Of a stretch of 64,000 nucleotides of DNA, positions 45,842-53,566 are shown piece after piece (position 1 is the first letter of the stretch; every line of letters starts with the position of its first letter). Origin of the DNA: Cyanobacteria bacterium PR.3.49 (GTDB lineage Bacteria; Cyanobacteriota; Vampirovibrionia; Obscuribacterales; Obscuribacteraceae). The DNA lies in assembly GCA_013997645.1 (NCBI GenBank), contig PNKB01000001.1:53571-117570 (forward strand), written 5' to 3'. The notes under the pieces are model-generated. The model did no database searches and was not told the DNA's origin. It saw nothing but the letters and a program-made list of their open reading frames with translations. The position numbers were made by a program, and so were the translations under genes.

Positions 45842-47149
45842 ATGACTGCTGACCAAGCACATGCAGAAGCACAAAATGACGTCACGCGTATCAAGAATGG
45901 ACAAAGTTCTGGAGACAAAGTTCAAGCACTGAATGAAGAAATTCATTCCGCCCGGAGCACTTTTCAAAATCCTGCAGACTATAACGCCTACATGCAAACA
46001 ATCTCGGCCGGATTTAAGGACGATACAACCATGCTGGCGGCCATCGATATATACGATCAGGGTAACAACGAACAAGAATTGCTGCAGGCGCTTGGTCGCA
46101 ACAATGACAAGCTTTACGAAGTGCTGGATACTTATGCCGACAAACACGGAAACGGGCAGCTCTCAGGCAGCGGTAGTAAGGCTGATGGACAAATAGGTCA
46201 GCGTGACCTGGACGCATTCCTTTCCGATTACAAAAACGGAACGGGTGTTGCAAAAGATCTGATCAATGCCAATCCGCAATTGTTATCCATTTTGGAAAAT
46301 CAACAATCCAAGGGCAGCAGTAAGGGCGGTGAGACATTCGGCAGAGATACATTGCTGGAATCACTCGGCTATGCAAAAACCGACGCAGACGGATTTAAAC
46401 GCGACCACCCAACTGCCGACCAGCGCACAGCGGTTTTCTTAGGCGCAAATCGCAAGCCAGAAACGATAGTTGAGCCCAACGGCGTGAGCACTGGCTTAAG
46501 CTACGATACGAATGGAAATATCAACGGCTTGAATTACACCGAACCAGGTGCAGACGGTCGTATGGTCAGTCACAAATTGACTCGCAATGCGCAAGGAGTG
46601 ATGGTCGATGAAAGTGGCCAGCCAGGCAAAATGCAAGCACCATTCATGGATGTGAATGGCAACTACGGCTTCTACACTGCAGACGCCGCCAATCCGAGCA
46701 AGTACACCAAGAATACAATTGACACTGCAACTGGTGCACTTTCTCAACAAGCCGTCGATCTCAACGATCCAACAGTAGCTATAGCTGGTCTAAACAGACC
46801 TTACAATGTCAATGCTGCCAATCAAGACACGTTCAAAGTGGGAGACCTTGATGTTCGTGCCGGCGGCTTGAATGAAGGACAGACAGTGCGCGATCCTGGT
46901 CTGAATGCGCATGGGCAAGCAGTCTATCGCATCAGCGAAGGAGATAACCTCACCAACATCGTTAGAAAGGCATTGGCACTGCCTGCTGATTATGATGGTC
47001 CTGACTTGCAGCGAGCGATGGACGAACTTGCGCATGCGAATGGATACACAGATAAAAACCTGATTCCTGCCAATGCTGACTTGAGAATTCCGCCTGATTG
47101 GAACACGCGACCGATTGTAGCTCCTCCTGTTCCTGCTCCGGTAGCGTAG
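45842..47149 (+). CDS. LysM-domain protein with EF-hand-like loop, no signal peptide
   Basis: 435 residues; AAGGAGAATGAGTT precedes the ATG. Residues about 100-130 (DKHGNGQLSGSGSKADGQIG) resemble a Ca2+-binding EF-hand-like loop; the C-terminal about 60 residues are a LysM domain (YRISEGDNLTNIVRKALALP...LIPANADLRIP), which binds peptidoglycan or chitin-type glycans. The absence of a signal peptide suggests non-Sec export or lysis release. Same transcription unit as 45510. Confidence 0.78.
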   Translation: MTADQAHAEAQNDVTRIKNGQSSGDKVQALNEEIHSARSTFQNPADYNAYMQTISAGFKDDTTMLAAIDIYDQGNNEQELLQALGRNNDKLYEVLDTYADKHGNGQLSGSGSKADGQIGQRDLDAFLSDYKNGTGVAKDLINANPQLLSILENQQSKGSSKGGETFGRDTLLESLGYAKTDADGFKRDHPTADQRTAVFLGANRKPETIVEPNGVSTGLSYDTNGNINGLNYTEPGADGRMVSHKLTRNAQGVMVDESGQPGKMQAPFMDVNGNYGFYTADAANPSKYTKNTIDTATGALSQQAVDLNDPTVAIAGLNRPYNVNAANQDTFKVGDLDVRAGGLNEGQTVRDPGLNAHGQAVYRISEGDNLTNIVRKALALPADYDGPDLQRAMDELAHANGYTDKNLIPANADLRIPPDWNTRPIVAPPVPAPVA

Positions 47150-47178
47150 GCGCGGATTTCGCACAGTCCGATTTATTT

Positions 47179-47273
47179 ACCCAAATTATTCACAAAATGT
47201 TCCGGCGCGTTATACGAACTCGTTCGTAGTATGTGTTCGTGGGTGCAATCACCCACCCCCCTTCCCGGAATAG
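47179..47273 (+). repeat. Duplicated promoter/leader, copy 2
   Basis: Partner of 45411-45505; GTGGGTG/CACCCAC forms a perfect 7-bp hairpin here, followed by CCCCCCTTCCC. Confidence 0.8.
47189..47207 (+). promoter_or_regulatory. 19-bp regulon element (site 8) with -10 box
   Basis: TTCACAAAATGTTCCGGCG, identical to site 7; TAGTAT at 47227-47232, 21 bases after TTCCGG. Confidence 0.78.
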
Positions 47274-47315
47274 TTACTAAGTGGCTTCTGCAGCCGCAAC
47301 AAGGAGCTTAAAGCA

Positions 47316-48473
47316 ATGGTTACAGGACTTGAAACTTTAGGACATCAAATCGACAACGCTTCAGCGGCTCGAGGCCAGCAAACGGAAGCAGCTTCTGTGG
47401 CAGCAAGAGATGCTTACAACGTCGACTCGCATCAGGCAGTCGCAGGACGAGCAGAGGCACTCAATACACAACTCGAACAGAGTGGACTAATTCCCGGATT
47501 GCACATTGACGGAATTGTCGACGAAAACACAGTGAGAATAAGAAATGATCAGGGCGGCACAGTAAACGCTCGCATTGAAGGCGATTCTCTTCGCTACAGC
47601 CGTCCCGGTGCGAACGGCACAGCCGAAGCGGTAAATATCGACCTCGCTAACGGCAGAGAATTGGTTTCGCACGCCGATGGCTCGATGGACATCAGAGGTG
47701 CCAGACAGGCTGCAGAAGTGATCAAAGTCGATGCGCCCAACGCTAGCGGTGACCGCGTCGTACACATGCCGGATTCACAACGGCAATATACGATGACGAA
47801 AGATGGCCAGATCAAATATGACGTCAAACCAAACGACAACTTGTGGACTGTAGCCACTGATGTAGCAAGAATTCAAGGTTATGAAAATCCTACTGCGCAG
47901 CAAATATCGGGCATAGTCCAGGAAATGTCGCACGTTGGCACCAATGGAAATGCTGATCAAATTCGAGCGGGCGAACAAATCACTTTCGGAAAAGGTGCCA
48001 AGAATCCGAATGACCAAATCGATTTTCGCGTACCGGGACAGATCAGAGACTTGGGAAATCTCCCTGCAGGAGTAGAAGGAAAAGACGGTAAATTCACTTA
48101 CAAAGGTGCGGAGCTGCCAAACGTGCCGTCGAATGCCGTCTTTACTCCAGGTGAAAACGGAAGCTTTAGCTATACAGATGCAAACACTCACAAAGTAACT
48201 GTATTTCCACCAAATGAAGCTGCCGGGCATCACGTGCCTGTCGTGCAAACCGACATTGCTCCCGGACATGTAGAGTATCGCGAAGGCACGCGAAGTGTTT
48301 GGACGACTAACAATGGTGCCAATTGGTACGCAAGAAGTGACGGTGGCCAGCCGGTCGGCGTTTATGCGCCGTGGTCAGCAGGTCTTGCAAGAGGTGAGAT
48401 AAGAACCATTGCCGGAGATGGCAAAGAGTATATCCTGGGAGGCAAGGCAACCAACAAGGATGGCTGGGGTTAA
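47316..48473 (+). CDS. LysM-like protein, no signal peptide
   Basis: 385 residues; AAGGAGCTTAAAGCA precedes the ATG. Residues about 165-225 form a LysM-like domain (YDVKPNDNLWTVATDVARIQ ... IRAGEQITFG). The N-terminal part resembles the general style of 45842 but has no EF-hand-like loop; the C-terminal part is Gly/Asn-rich and beta-like. A strong terminator follows (48507). Own copy of the duplicated leader. Confidence 0.75.
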   Translation: MVTGLETLGHQIDNASAARGQQTEAASVAARDAYNVDSHQAVAGRAEALNTQLEQSGLIPGLHIDGIVDENTVRIRNDQGGTVNARIEGDSLRYSRPGANGTAEAVNIDLANGRELVSHADGSMDIRGARQAAEVIKVDAPNASGDRVVHMPDSQRQYTMTKDGQIKYDVKPNDNLWTVATDVARIQGYENPTAQQISGIVQEMSHVGTNGNADQIRAGEQITFGKGAKNPNDQIDFRVPGQIRDLGNLPAGVEGKDGKFTYKGAELPNVPSNAVFTPGENGSFSYTDANTHKVTVFPPNEAAGHHVPVVQTDIAPGHVEYREGTRSVWTTNNGANWYARSDGGQPVGVYAPWSAGLARGEIRTIAGDGKEYILGGKATNKDGWG

Positions 48474-48506
48474 AACCAGCGCTCGACCAGATGAGACATT
48501 GAATGA

Positions 48507-48535
48507 GGCAGCGAGTAAGTAACTCGCTGCCTTTT
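48507..48535 (+). terminator. Rho-independent terminator after 47316 gene
   Basis: Perfect stem GGCAGCGAGT / ACTCGCTGCC, 5-base loop, followed by TTTT. Textbook form. Confidence 0.88.
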
Positions 48536-48612
48536 GATTTGCACCACTTGCACACTGCAGTCACAGAAAACCGCAGCCGAACTGTCCGCCTGTCAACCCG
48601 CTTTCAAAGGAA

Positions 48613-48644
48613 AACTTCATTGCAGCCTCCGCTGCAATGAAGTT
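48613..48644 (-). terminator. Terminator after the toxin-like gene
   Basis: Perfect 14-bp stem AACTTCATTGCAGC / GCTGCAATGAAGTT with a 4-base loop, followed on the minus strand by TTTTCC. Confidence 0.8.
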
Positions 48645-48695
48645 CAATCTTTAGCCTTTTTCCCTCCCGTCCTTGAAGGGAGGGCTGAATGGTTC

Positions 48696-50777
48696 TTAGA
48701 CGTAGAAGTAAGGAACGGCTCCGTCGAAAGTCACATAGTATGCGCCTTGAAGACCAGCCGAAGTGTCTTTGAAAACTCGACCATTTGCCGCGAGCATATC
48801 ACCAAGGCGAATGGCGATAAGTGCGCTGCCGTCTCTGCCATAGGCACCGGCAGGATTTCTGGTTGCTACGTTGAGGCCCGGTCCGGCGTCAGAAGCATTG
48901 GAAGAACGCGGCAGCTTCACCTCCGTTCCGTCCGGCAGTTTAAATACTCTCGCCGGGGTATCCGGGTGCAAAATTGAAGCACATGAATCTGGATTTCCGG
49001 CAACCAGATTGTTTTCCGTGTCCAGGTATTTCGGATTCATTACTCTATAGACGTAGTCATCTTGCGTCAGACCAGCGCTCCTCATAACTTGCATTGTGTG
49101 CGCATCGATCGGCTTGCCGTTGGGCAGAGTAAACGCGCCACGATTTTCTAGAGTCACTACGGGCTCCTGTGCTTCCGCCTGCCTCAGGGATGCAACCGAA
49201 ATCGGCTCAGTAGGAGCATCGCCGGCATCATGAAGAGGGCGAATCGATGACACAGGAATAGGCTCGGTAGGCGCATCGCTAGCATCAGACCGCATCAATT
49301 GGCGGATGTTCATATTGGGTCCGCCCCAAACCGGAATTTCCGAGTCAGGAATGCCGAGTTGCTTTGCTAATGCATATCGAGTATTGCCGTTGACGATGTG
49401 AACATTGTCGCCATTGCGGGCAACCTGAATGCGCGCGCTTCCTTCCAGATCTTCCATCAGTTTTGCACGCTGTACACTTTTTGGCTGCCAGCTGCGTATT
49501 CCAAGATCACTTTTCAGATTGCTGAGCTTGGCCTCTAACACGCCCGGTTCAAACGCTCTGCCCGTCGGACTAAAGTCGAGATCGTCAGGACGAGCGTGGC
49601 CGGCGTTTGGAGTGTTGTTGCTGGGATTTGGAGTCGGACCGCCCTCCGGCATGCCTCCAGATGATCCGGACGGTCGTGAAACTCCGGATCGCACCGCATT
49701 TGGAATGGCACTTCTGAGACCTGCCATTTCGGCGCCCACTCCGCCTGCAACTCCACCAGCGGTGCCGGCAACCATATGCGCTCCAAAAGCGCCCAATTGC
49801 TGCAGGCCTTGTTGCGCCTCAGCCAATTCTTCTGCCGAATGTTGTCCGGTTCCGGCAACAGTGGCAAGGTCACCCCCCCAGTCAACCACAGTGTTTCCGA
49901 ATTCTTTGGCATCATTGAGCACTCCACCCAGATCGCCATCGTTTTTAACCAACTCGGTCGTCGCCAAAGCAGCAGCACCTATTCCCAAGGCAACGAGAGC
50001 ACCACCACCGGTGGCGACCGTGAGCGCGCCGATAGCGGCACCAATAGCTACATCTCTTAGAATTTCTCCGGGATTGTTTTTGATTTCATTGACTGCACCC
50101 TTTTCGATTTCTCCAATCGCCTGGATTGAATGCGTTCCGGTCACCGCATCCATCACTGCAAGAGGTGCAAAGGCAATAGAGTTGACAGTATCGAGCGGAT
50201 GTTCTACAACTTGATCGGCTACATTCTCCGCAGCGCTAGTTATCGAGGACATGAAACCGGTGCTGCCATTACCAAGCGTCTGATCGTTTTTCCCAAACAG
50301 ACCACTTTCGTTATAAGTGACTTTGCCCTGGTCATCCATCTTTATGGAATCGCCCTCGACCTCGATAAAGTCGTGGCCATCGCCATTCTGATGGAAAAAC
50401 CATTTCCCATCATCATGTTTGGCAAGTGTGTAATCACCATTGTCGTATTCTTTGATGTTGCCCTGGTCGTCCTTTTTTACCGTTGTTGCACCGTGCTTCT
50501 CTTCACTCGGTGACAGTTGCTCAGCGGCAGGGGGCTTGTCAGCCGGAGGAGGCGTGTCAGCAGGACCTGGCTGTTGCGGTGGTCGGACGGCTGCTTCATC
50601 GACAATTGTTAGATCGGAAGACAGATGCTGACTGGCTGTATTGGTAGTATTAGACAATGCACCGAAATCGCCTTGCCTGGCTACGCTCAACATGTTCAAA
50701 TTCGAATTCGGTTGAGTGTAATGTTCTTGAACGCTGCTGTTATCGTTTGATCTAAACCCTGTACCGTCTGTAACCAT
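48696..50777 (-). CDS. Polymorphic-toxin-like protein with hydrophobic middle
   Basis: 693 residues; GGAGG lies 8 bases before the ATG at 50777. Acidic, Pro-rich head; a domain with DNGDYTLAKHDDGKWFFHQN repeats; an Ala/Gly/Val-rich hydrophobic middle (about 225-275: AIGAAIGALTVATGGGALVA) that could insert into membranes; a ParB-like unit (IVNGNTRYALAKQLGI); and a C-terminal domain beginning DDYVYRVMNPKYL. The plan fits polymorphic toxins (translocating middle, variable enzymatic end), with the last domain possibly ADP-ribosyltransferase-like. No immunity gene is seen. Own 19-bp element at 50993. Confidence 0.6.
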   Translation of the reverse strand: MVTDGTGFRSNDNSSVQEHYTQPNSNLNMLSVARQGDFGALSNTTNTASQHLSSDLTIVDEAAVRPPQQPGPADTPPPADKPPAAEQLSPSEEKHGATTVKKDDQGNIKEYDNGDYTLAKHDDGKWFFHQNGDGHDFIEVEGDSIKMDDQGKVTYNESGLFGKNDQTLGNGSTGFMSSITSAAENVADQVVEHPLDTVNSIAFAPLAVMDAVTGTHSIQAIGEIEKGAVNEIKNNPGEILRDVAIGAAIGALTVATGGGALVALGIGAAALATTELVKNDGDLGGVLNDAKEFGNTVVDWGGDLATVAGTGQHSAEELAEAQQGLQQLGAFGAHMVAGTAGGVAGGVGAEMAGLRSAIPNAVRSGVSRPSGSSGGMPEGGPTPNPSNNTPNAGHARPDDLDFSPTGRAFEPGVLEAKLSNLKSDLGIRSWQPKSVQRAKLMEDLEGSARIQVARNGDNVHIVNGNTRYALAKQLGIPDSEIPVWGGPNMNIRQLMRSDASDAPTEPIPVSSIRPLHDAGDAPTEPISVASLRQAEAQEPVVTLENRGAFTLPNGKPIDAHTMQVMRSAGLTQDDYVYRVMNPKYLDTENNLVAGNPDSCASILHPDTPARVFKLPDGTEVKLPRSSNASDAGPGLNVATRNPAGAYGRDGSALIAIRLGDMLAANGRVFKDTSAGLQGAYYVTFDGAVPYFYV

Positions 50778-50824
50778 GCTAAGCGCCTCCATTGAATGCG
50801 CAAAAACTGACTGACTTCATGGCG

Positions 50825-50878
50825 CTAGGCCGTCACGCCCGAATTCATGTCGACATAAGTCTGGTAATCGATAGTCAT
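50825..50878 (-). CDS. 17-residue upstream peptide
   Basis: ATG at 50878 with a good CTGGAG site; encodes MTIDYQTYVDMNSGVTA and stops 45 bases before the toxin-like gene start. It lies in the leader of that gene. A leader peptide or micro-gene; unknown role. Confidence 0.45.
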   Translation of the reverse strand: MTIDYQTYVDMNSGVTA

Positions 50879-50992
50879 ATTTAACTCCAGGTAAAAACGA
50901 CGGCACTCGCCCGCCCGAAGTTCGGGGCGGTATCCAGGCACGTGCAATATGGGGGGGGTGATGACCTAAATTAGCCCAAGACAACTAACAAA

Positions 50993-51011
50993 ATCCGGAC
51001 TGATTTGTGAA
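50993..51011 (-). promoter_or_regulatory. 19-bp regulon element (site 9) with -10 box
   Basis: Minus strand TTCACAAATCAGTCCGGAT; TAATTT at 50968-50973, 21 bases after GTCCGG. The leader contains an eight-C run. Drives the toxin-like gene. Confidence 0.74.
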
Positions 51012-51050
51012 TTATTTGGGTAAAGCGGGAGCCGAATGGTACACGAAAAA

Positions 51051-51069
51051 TACACACAGCATTCCGTAT
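51051..51069 (+). promoter_or_regulatory. 19-bp regulon element (site 10)
   Basis: TACACACAGCATTCCGTAT. No convincing -10 at the usual distance, so the weakest promoter unit. Faces site 9 and precedes the peptide gene at 51136. Confidence 0.55.
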
Positions 51070-51135
51070 CAATTCACACAAAAAAATGAGAATTAACGGT
51101 AAATCTCGCTCGATATTTTTGATCAGGTATTTACT

Positions 51136-51405
51136 ATGGCCAACAATTTTGAAATTGCACCACAGGCCGAAGCGTTTGCTGCCGGATCGTCACCGCACGA
51201 TCAAATAATGAATGACGCCTGGGGGCCCAACGCAACAGTCGCGCATCATGTAACTTCCGCAGAACTTCCGCAAGGCATTCCTTCCAACAATGTTCTTATG
51301 GCAGGATTAGAAGACGGTGTTGGAGGGACAGGCGCTGGTGGAGCCATCGCTGATATCGCTATATATTGGTACAACTATTACAGAATGACGCACCCGAAAG
51401 GATAA
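51136..51405 (+). CDS. Small Gly-rich peptide precursor-like protein
   Basis: 89 residues; weak AGG before the ATG. A polar N-terminal half, then MAGLEDGVGGTGAGGAIADI and an aromatic end (YWYNYYRM). A small protein with a Gly-rich hydrophobic C-terminus after Gly-Gly motifs recalls class II bacteriocin precursors, but no leader-peptidase exporter is near. Unknown. Confidence 0.5.
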   Translation: MANNFEIAPQAEAFAAGSSPHDQIMNDAWGPNATVAHHVTSAELPQGIPSNNVLMAGLEDGVGGTGAGGAIADIAIYWYNYYRMTHPKG

Positions 51406-51411
51406 GGCGTT

Positions 51412-53415
51412 CTATTCAGAAACCACCAGTATCGCACCATAGTGTCCATCTACCGTTACGCTAATTTTGCCATCGCGTACTGGATACTCTTTGCCTGAAA
51501 TCTCATCCTTCAGACTGGCGACTTTCTTTAGATCAAGTGGAATCATAGGCAGCTCAACCGTGTGCTCGCGGGAGTCATTGTTGAGCAAAACGGCGATCTT
51601 GGTCTGCTCGTCCATGCGCGCATAGCCATAGGTTTTATCGGAGTCATCAACGTGCAAGGTCATAAACGAACCGGTGCGCAATGCCGAATACTTATTTCTT
51701 ATCTCAGCAAGTCTTCGACATAGGGCAATTGCTTTATTGTCTTCGGTTGCAAGTGTCCAATCCATCGTGCGGCGGTTGTCGGGATCGGCGCCACCACTCA
51801 TTCCGTACTCGTCGCCGTAATAAATTGTCGGAACGCCAACATACGTCATTTGGAAGAACAGGCCCAAATAGGTCTTCCCAATATCACCACCAGCTCTGTC
51901 ACCGAATCTGGTGATATCGTGATTGGAAAGATGGTTGCTCATAACCTGTTGCACGCACGTGGGATAGGTTGCGCGTGTGAGTTTGAGCCATTTGTCGAAA
52001 GCCGACACGGAAAGCGAAGCAGGCTCGTTCGAATAGTTTTTTCCTGTAATCCATTGAGAGACAGGTTGGGTAAAACCATCAAAGTTGGTGGCGCAATCCC
52101 ACTGATCTCCGTTTGAAACCCAATCTTTTGCGTTTTCCCACAATTCACCAATAATGGCGGCTTGCGAATTTTTGGTCTTCACCGCAGTTCTGAATTTGCG
52201 CCAAATCTCATGATTGTATGCATCCTCACCCTGCTTGCCGTTTTTATCTGCATATTTCGGCGCATCCAGCCTCCACCCATCGATTTTGTACGGCGCATCA
52301 AGATATTTGATAGCCACCGCTCCTGGTGTTTCAAATATTTGCTTGCGAAGTTCCGGCGAACCGAAGTTGAGCTTAGGCAAACTGTCATATGTCATAAAGT
52401 GAGCATATTTCTTCGGCCATTGAGTAAACGAATAAAAGTCTTTGTATGGGCTGGTTTTTGATTGATATGCTCCGACCACTCCTGGTGTCGGCTCCCACTT
52501 TCCGAACCATTTATGCGCATCGCCGGTGTGATTGAAAACCCCGTCAAGAATCAAACGTCCTGCCGTTCCGGACGAAGCATCGTGAATAGCCTGGCAGAGC
52601 TGAGCAAGATCTTCATTTGTGCCGAAAGCCGGATCTACGACATCAAAATCGGCAGTGTCGTATTTGTGATTGCTCGGCGCCTTAAAAATCGGATTGAGAT
52701 AAATGATGTTGGCACCAACAGTCTTGTTTATGTAAGGCAGCTTCTCCTTAATGCCGGCAAGATCTCCACCGTAGAAAACCATAGATGGCTCTTCGCCCGG
52801 CGCCGGTTTTGGGCTATCGCCCCAGTTTCTGCGAATAGTCGGCTTGTTTGCGTGAGTGTAGGAATTATTCTGAACATCGTTTGTTTTCTTTCCATTGAAA
52901 AAGCGATCCGGAAAGATCTGATAGATAATGCTATTTTTTAGCCAGTCCGGCGTTTTGAAGCCCGGAAGCACGTAAAAATCGCCGCTTTTAGGCTCAGTCT
53001 TGGATGTTCCGGTCGCGTTATACCAGACGCTATTGGTGCCGTCAGTAAGTTTGAAACGATAGTATTTCTTTGAGGCGCTTGCAGGTATCGTGCCGGCCCA
53101 GAAATCGAAATTAAAAGTTCCGCTGGCTGCATCTTTCTGCAATTCGACGAGATGAAACTTATTGTCTGCAGAATCGAAATATTTTAGAGCTGCTTTGGTG
53201 AGATCGTCTTTATGGGCACGAAATTTCACCGTCGTCGCCGTCTTGTCGTCAGGTTGCGCAGTATTGATAAACCGCGGACCTTGATCGTGAAACAAACCGT
53301 TCCATTCAACGTTGTTATCTTGATTCGCGGCAGATGCCGGTAACAATGCAAAATGCGCAAGAACAATTCCTTGCAGCAACGCATTAAACCTCAAGCTGTT
53401 TCGACGATTCAACAT
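51412..53415 (-). CDS. Secreted GH13 alpha-amylase/neopullulanase-type enzyme
   Basis: 667 residues from the ATG at 53415 (AGCAGG upstream). Signal peptide (LLQGIVLAHFALLPASAA). An N-terminal beta domain (about 35-150) resembles a starch-binding or CBM34-like unit. GH13 motifs: LILDGVFNH (region I), GWRLDAPK (nucleophile D384), IIGELW (acid E424) and LSNHDITR (D500). All catalytic residues are present. It hydrolyses alpha-1,4/1,6-glucans outside the inner membrane. Converges on the peptide gene at 51136 with 6 bases between stops. Confidence 0.93.
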   Translation of the reverse strand: MLNRRNSLRFNALLQGIVLAHFALLPASAANQDNNVEWNGLFHDQGPRFINTAQPDDKTATTVKFRAHKDDLTKAALKYFDSADNKFHLVELQKDAASGTFNFDFWAGTIPASASKKYYRFKLTDGTNSVWYNATGTSKTEPKSGDFYVLPGFKTPDWLKNSIIYQIFPDRFFNGKKTNDVQNNSYTHANKPTIRRNWGDSPKPAPGEEPSMVFYGGDLAGIKEKLPYINKTVGANIIYLNPIFKAPSNHKYDTADFDVVDPAFGTNEDLAQLCQAIHDASSGTAGRLILDGVFNHTGDAHKWFGKWEPTPGVVGAYQSKTSPYKDFYSFTQWPKKYAHFMTYDSLPKLNFGSPELRKQIFETPGAVAIKYLDAPYKIDGWRLDAPKYADKNGKQGEDAYNHEIWRKFRTAVKTKNSQAAIIGELWENAKDWVSNGDQWDCATNFDGFTQPVSQWITGKNYSNEPASLSVSAFDKWLKLTRATYPTCVQQVMSNHLSNHDITRFGDRAGGDIGKTYLGLFFQMTYVGVPTIYYGDEYGMSGGADPDNRRTMDWTLATEDNKAIALCRRLAEIRNKYSALRTGSFMTLHVDDSDKTYGYARMDEQTKIAVLLNNDSREHTVELPMIPLDLKKVASLKDEISGKEYPVRDGKISVTVDGHYGAILVVSE

Positions 53416-53517
53416 ATTTTTACCTGCTGGCAATTATTGGGATGCAATCAGAGATTCCGTATTGCAGAAAGCTCAAAATCATAACACTCTGAAGAGTGGT
53501 CCAACATTCACAAACCG

Positions 53518-53536
53518 TACACAAAGTGTTCCAGAT
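53518..53536 (+). promoter_or_regulatory. 19-bp regulon element (site 11) at leaderless start
   Basis: TACACAAAGTGTTCCAGAT; -10-like TAAAAC at 53556-53561, 21 bases after TTCCAG, directly before the ATG at 53567. Confidence 0.72.
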
Positions 53537-53566
53537 TTGCTTACACGTGAAAACGTAAAACATATC

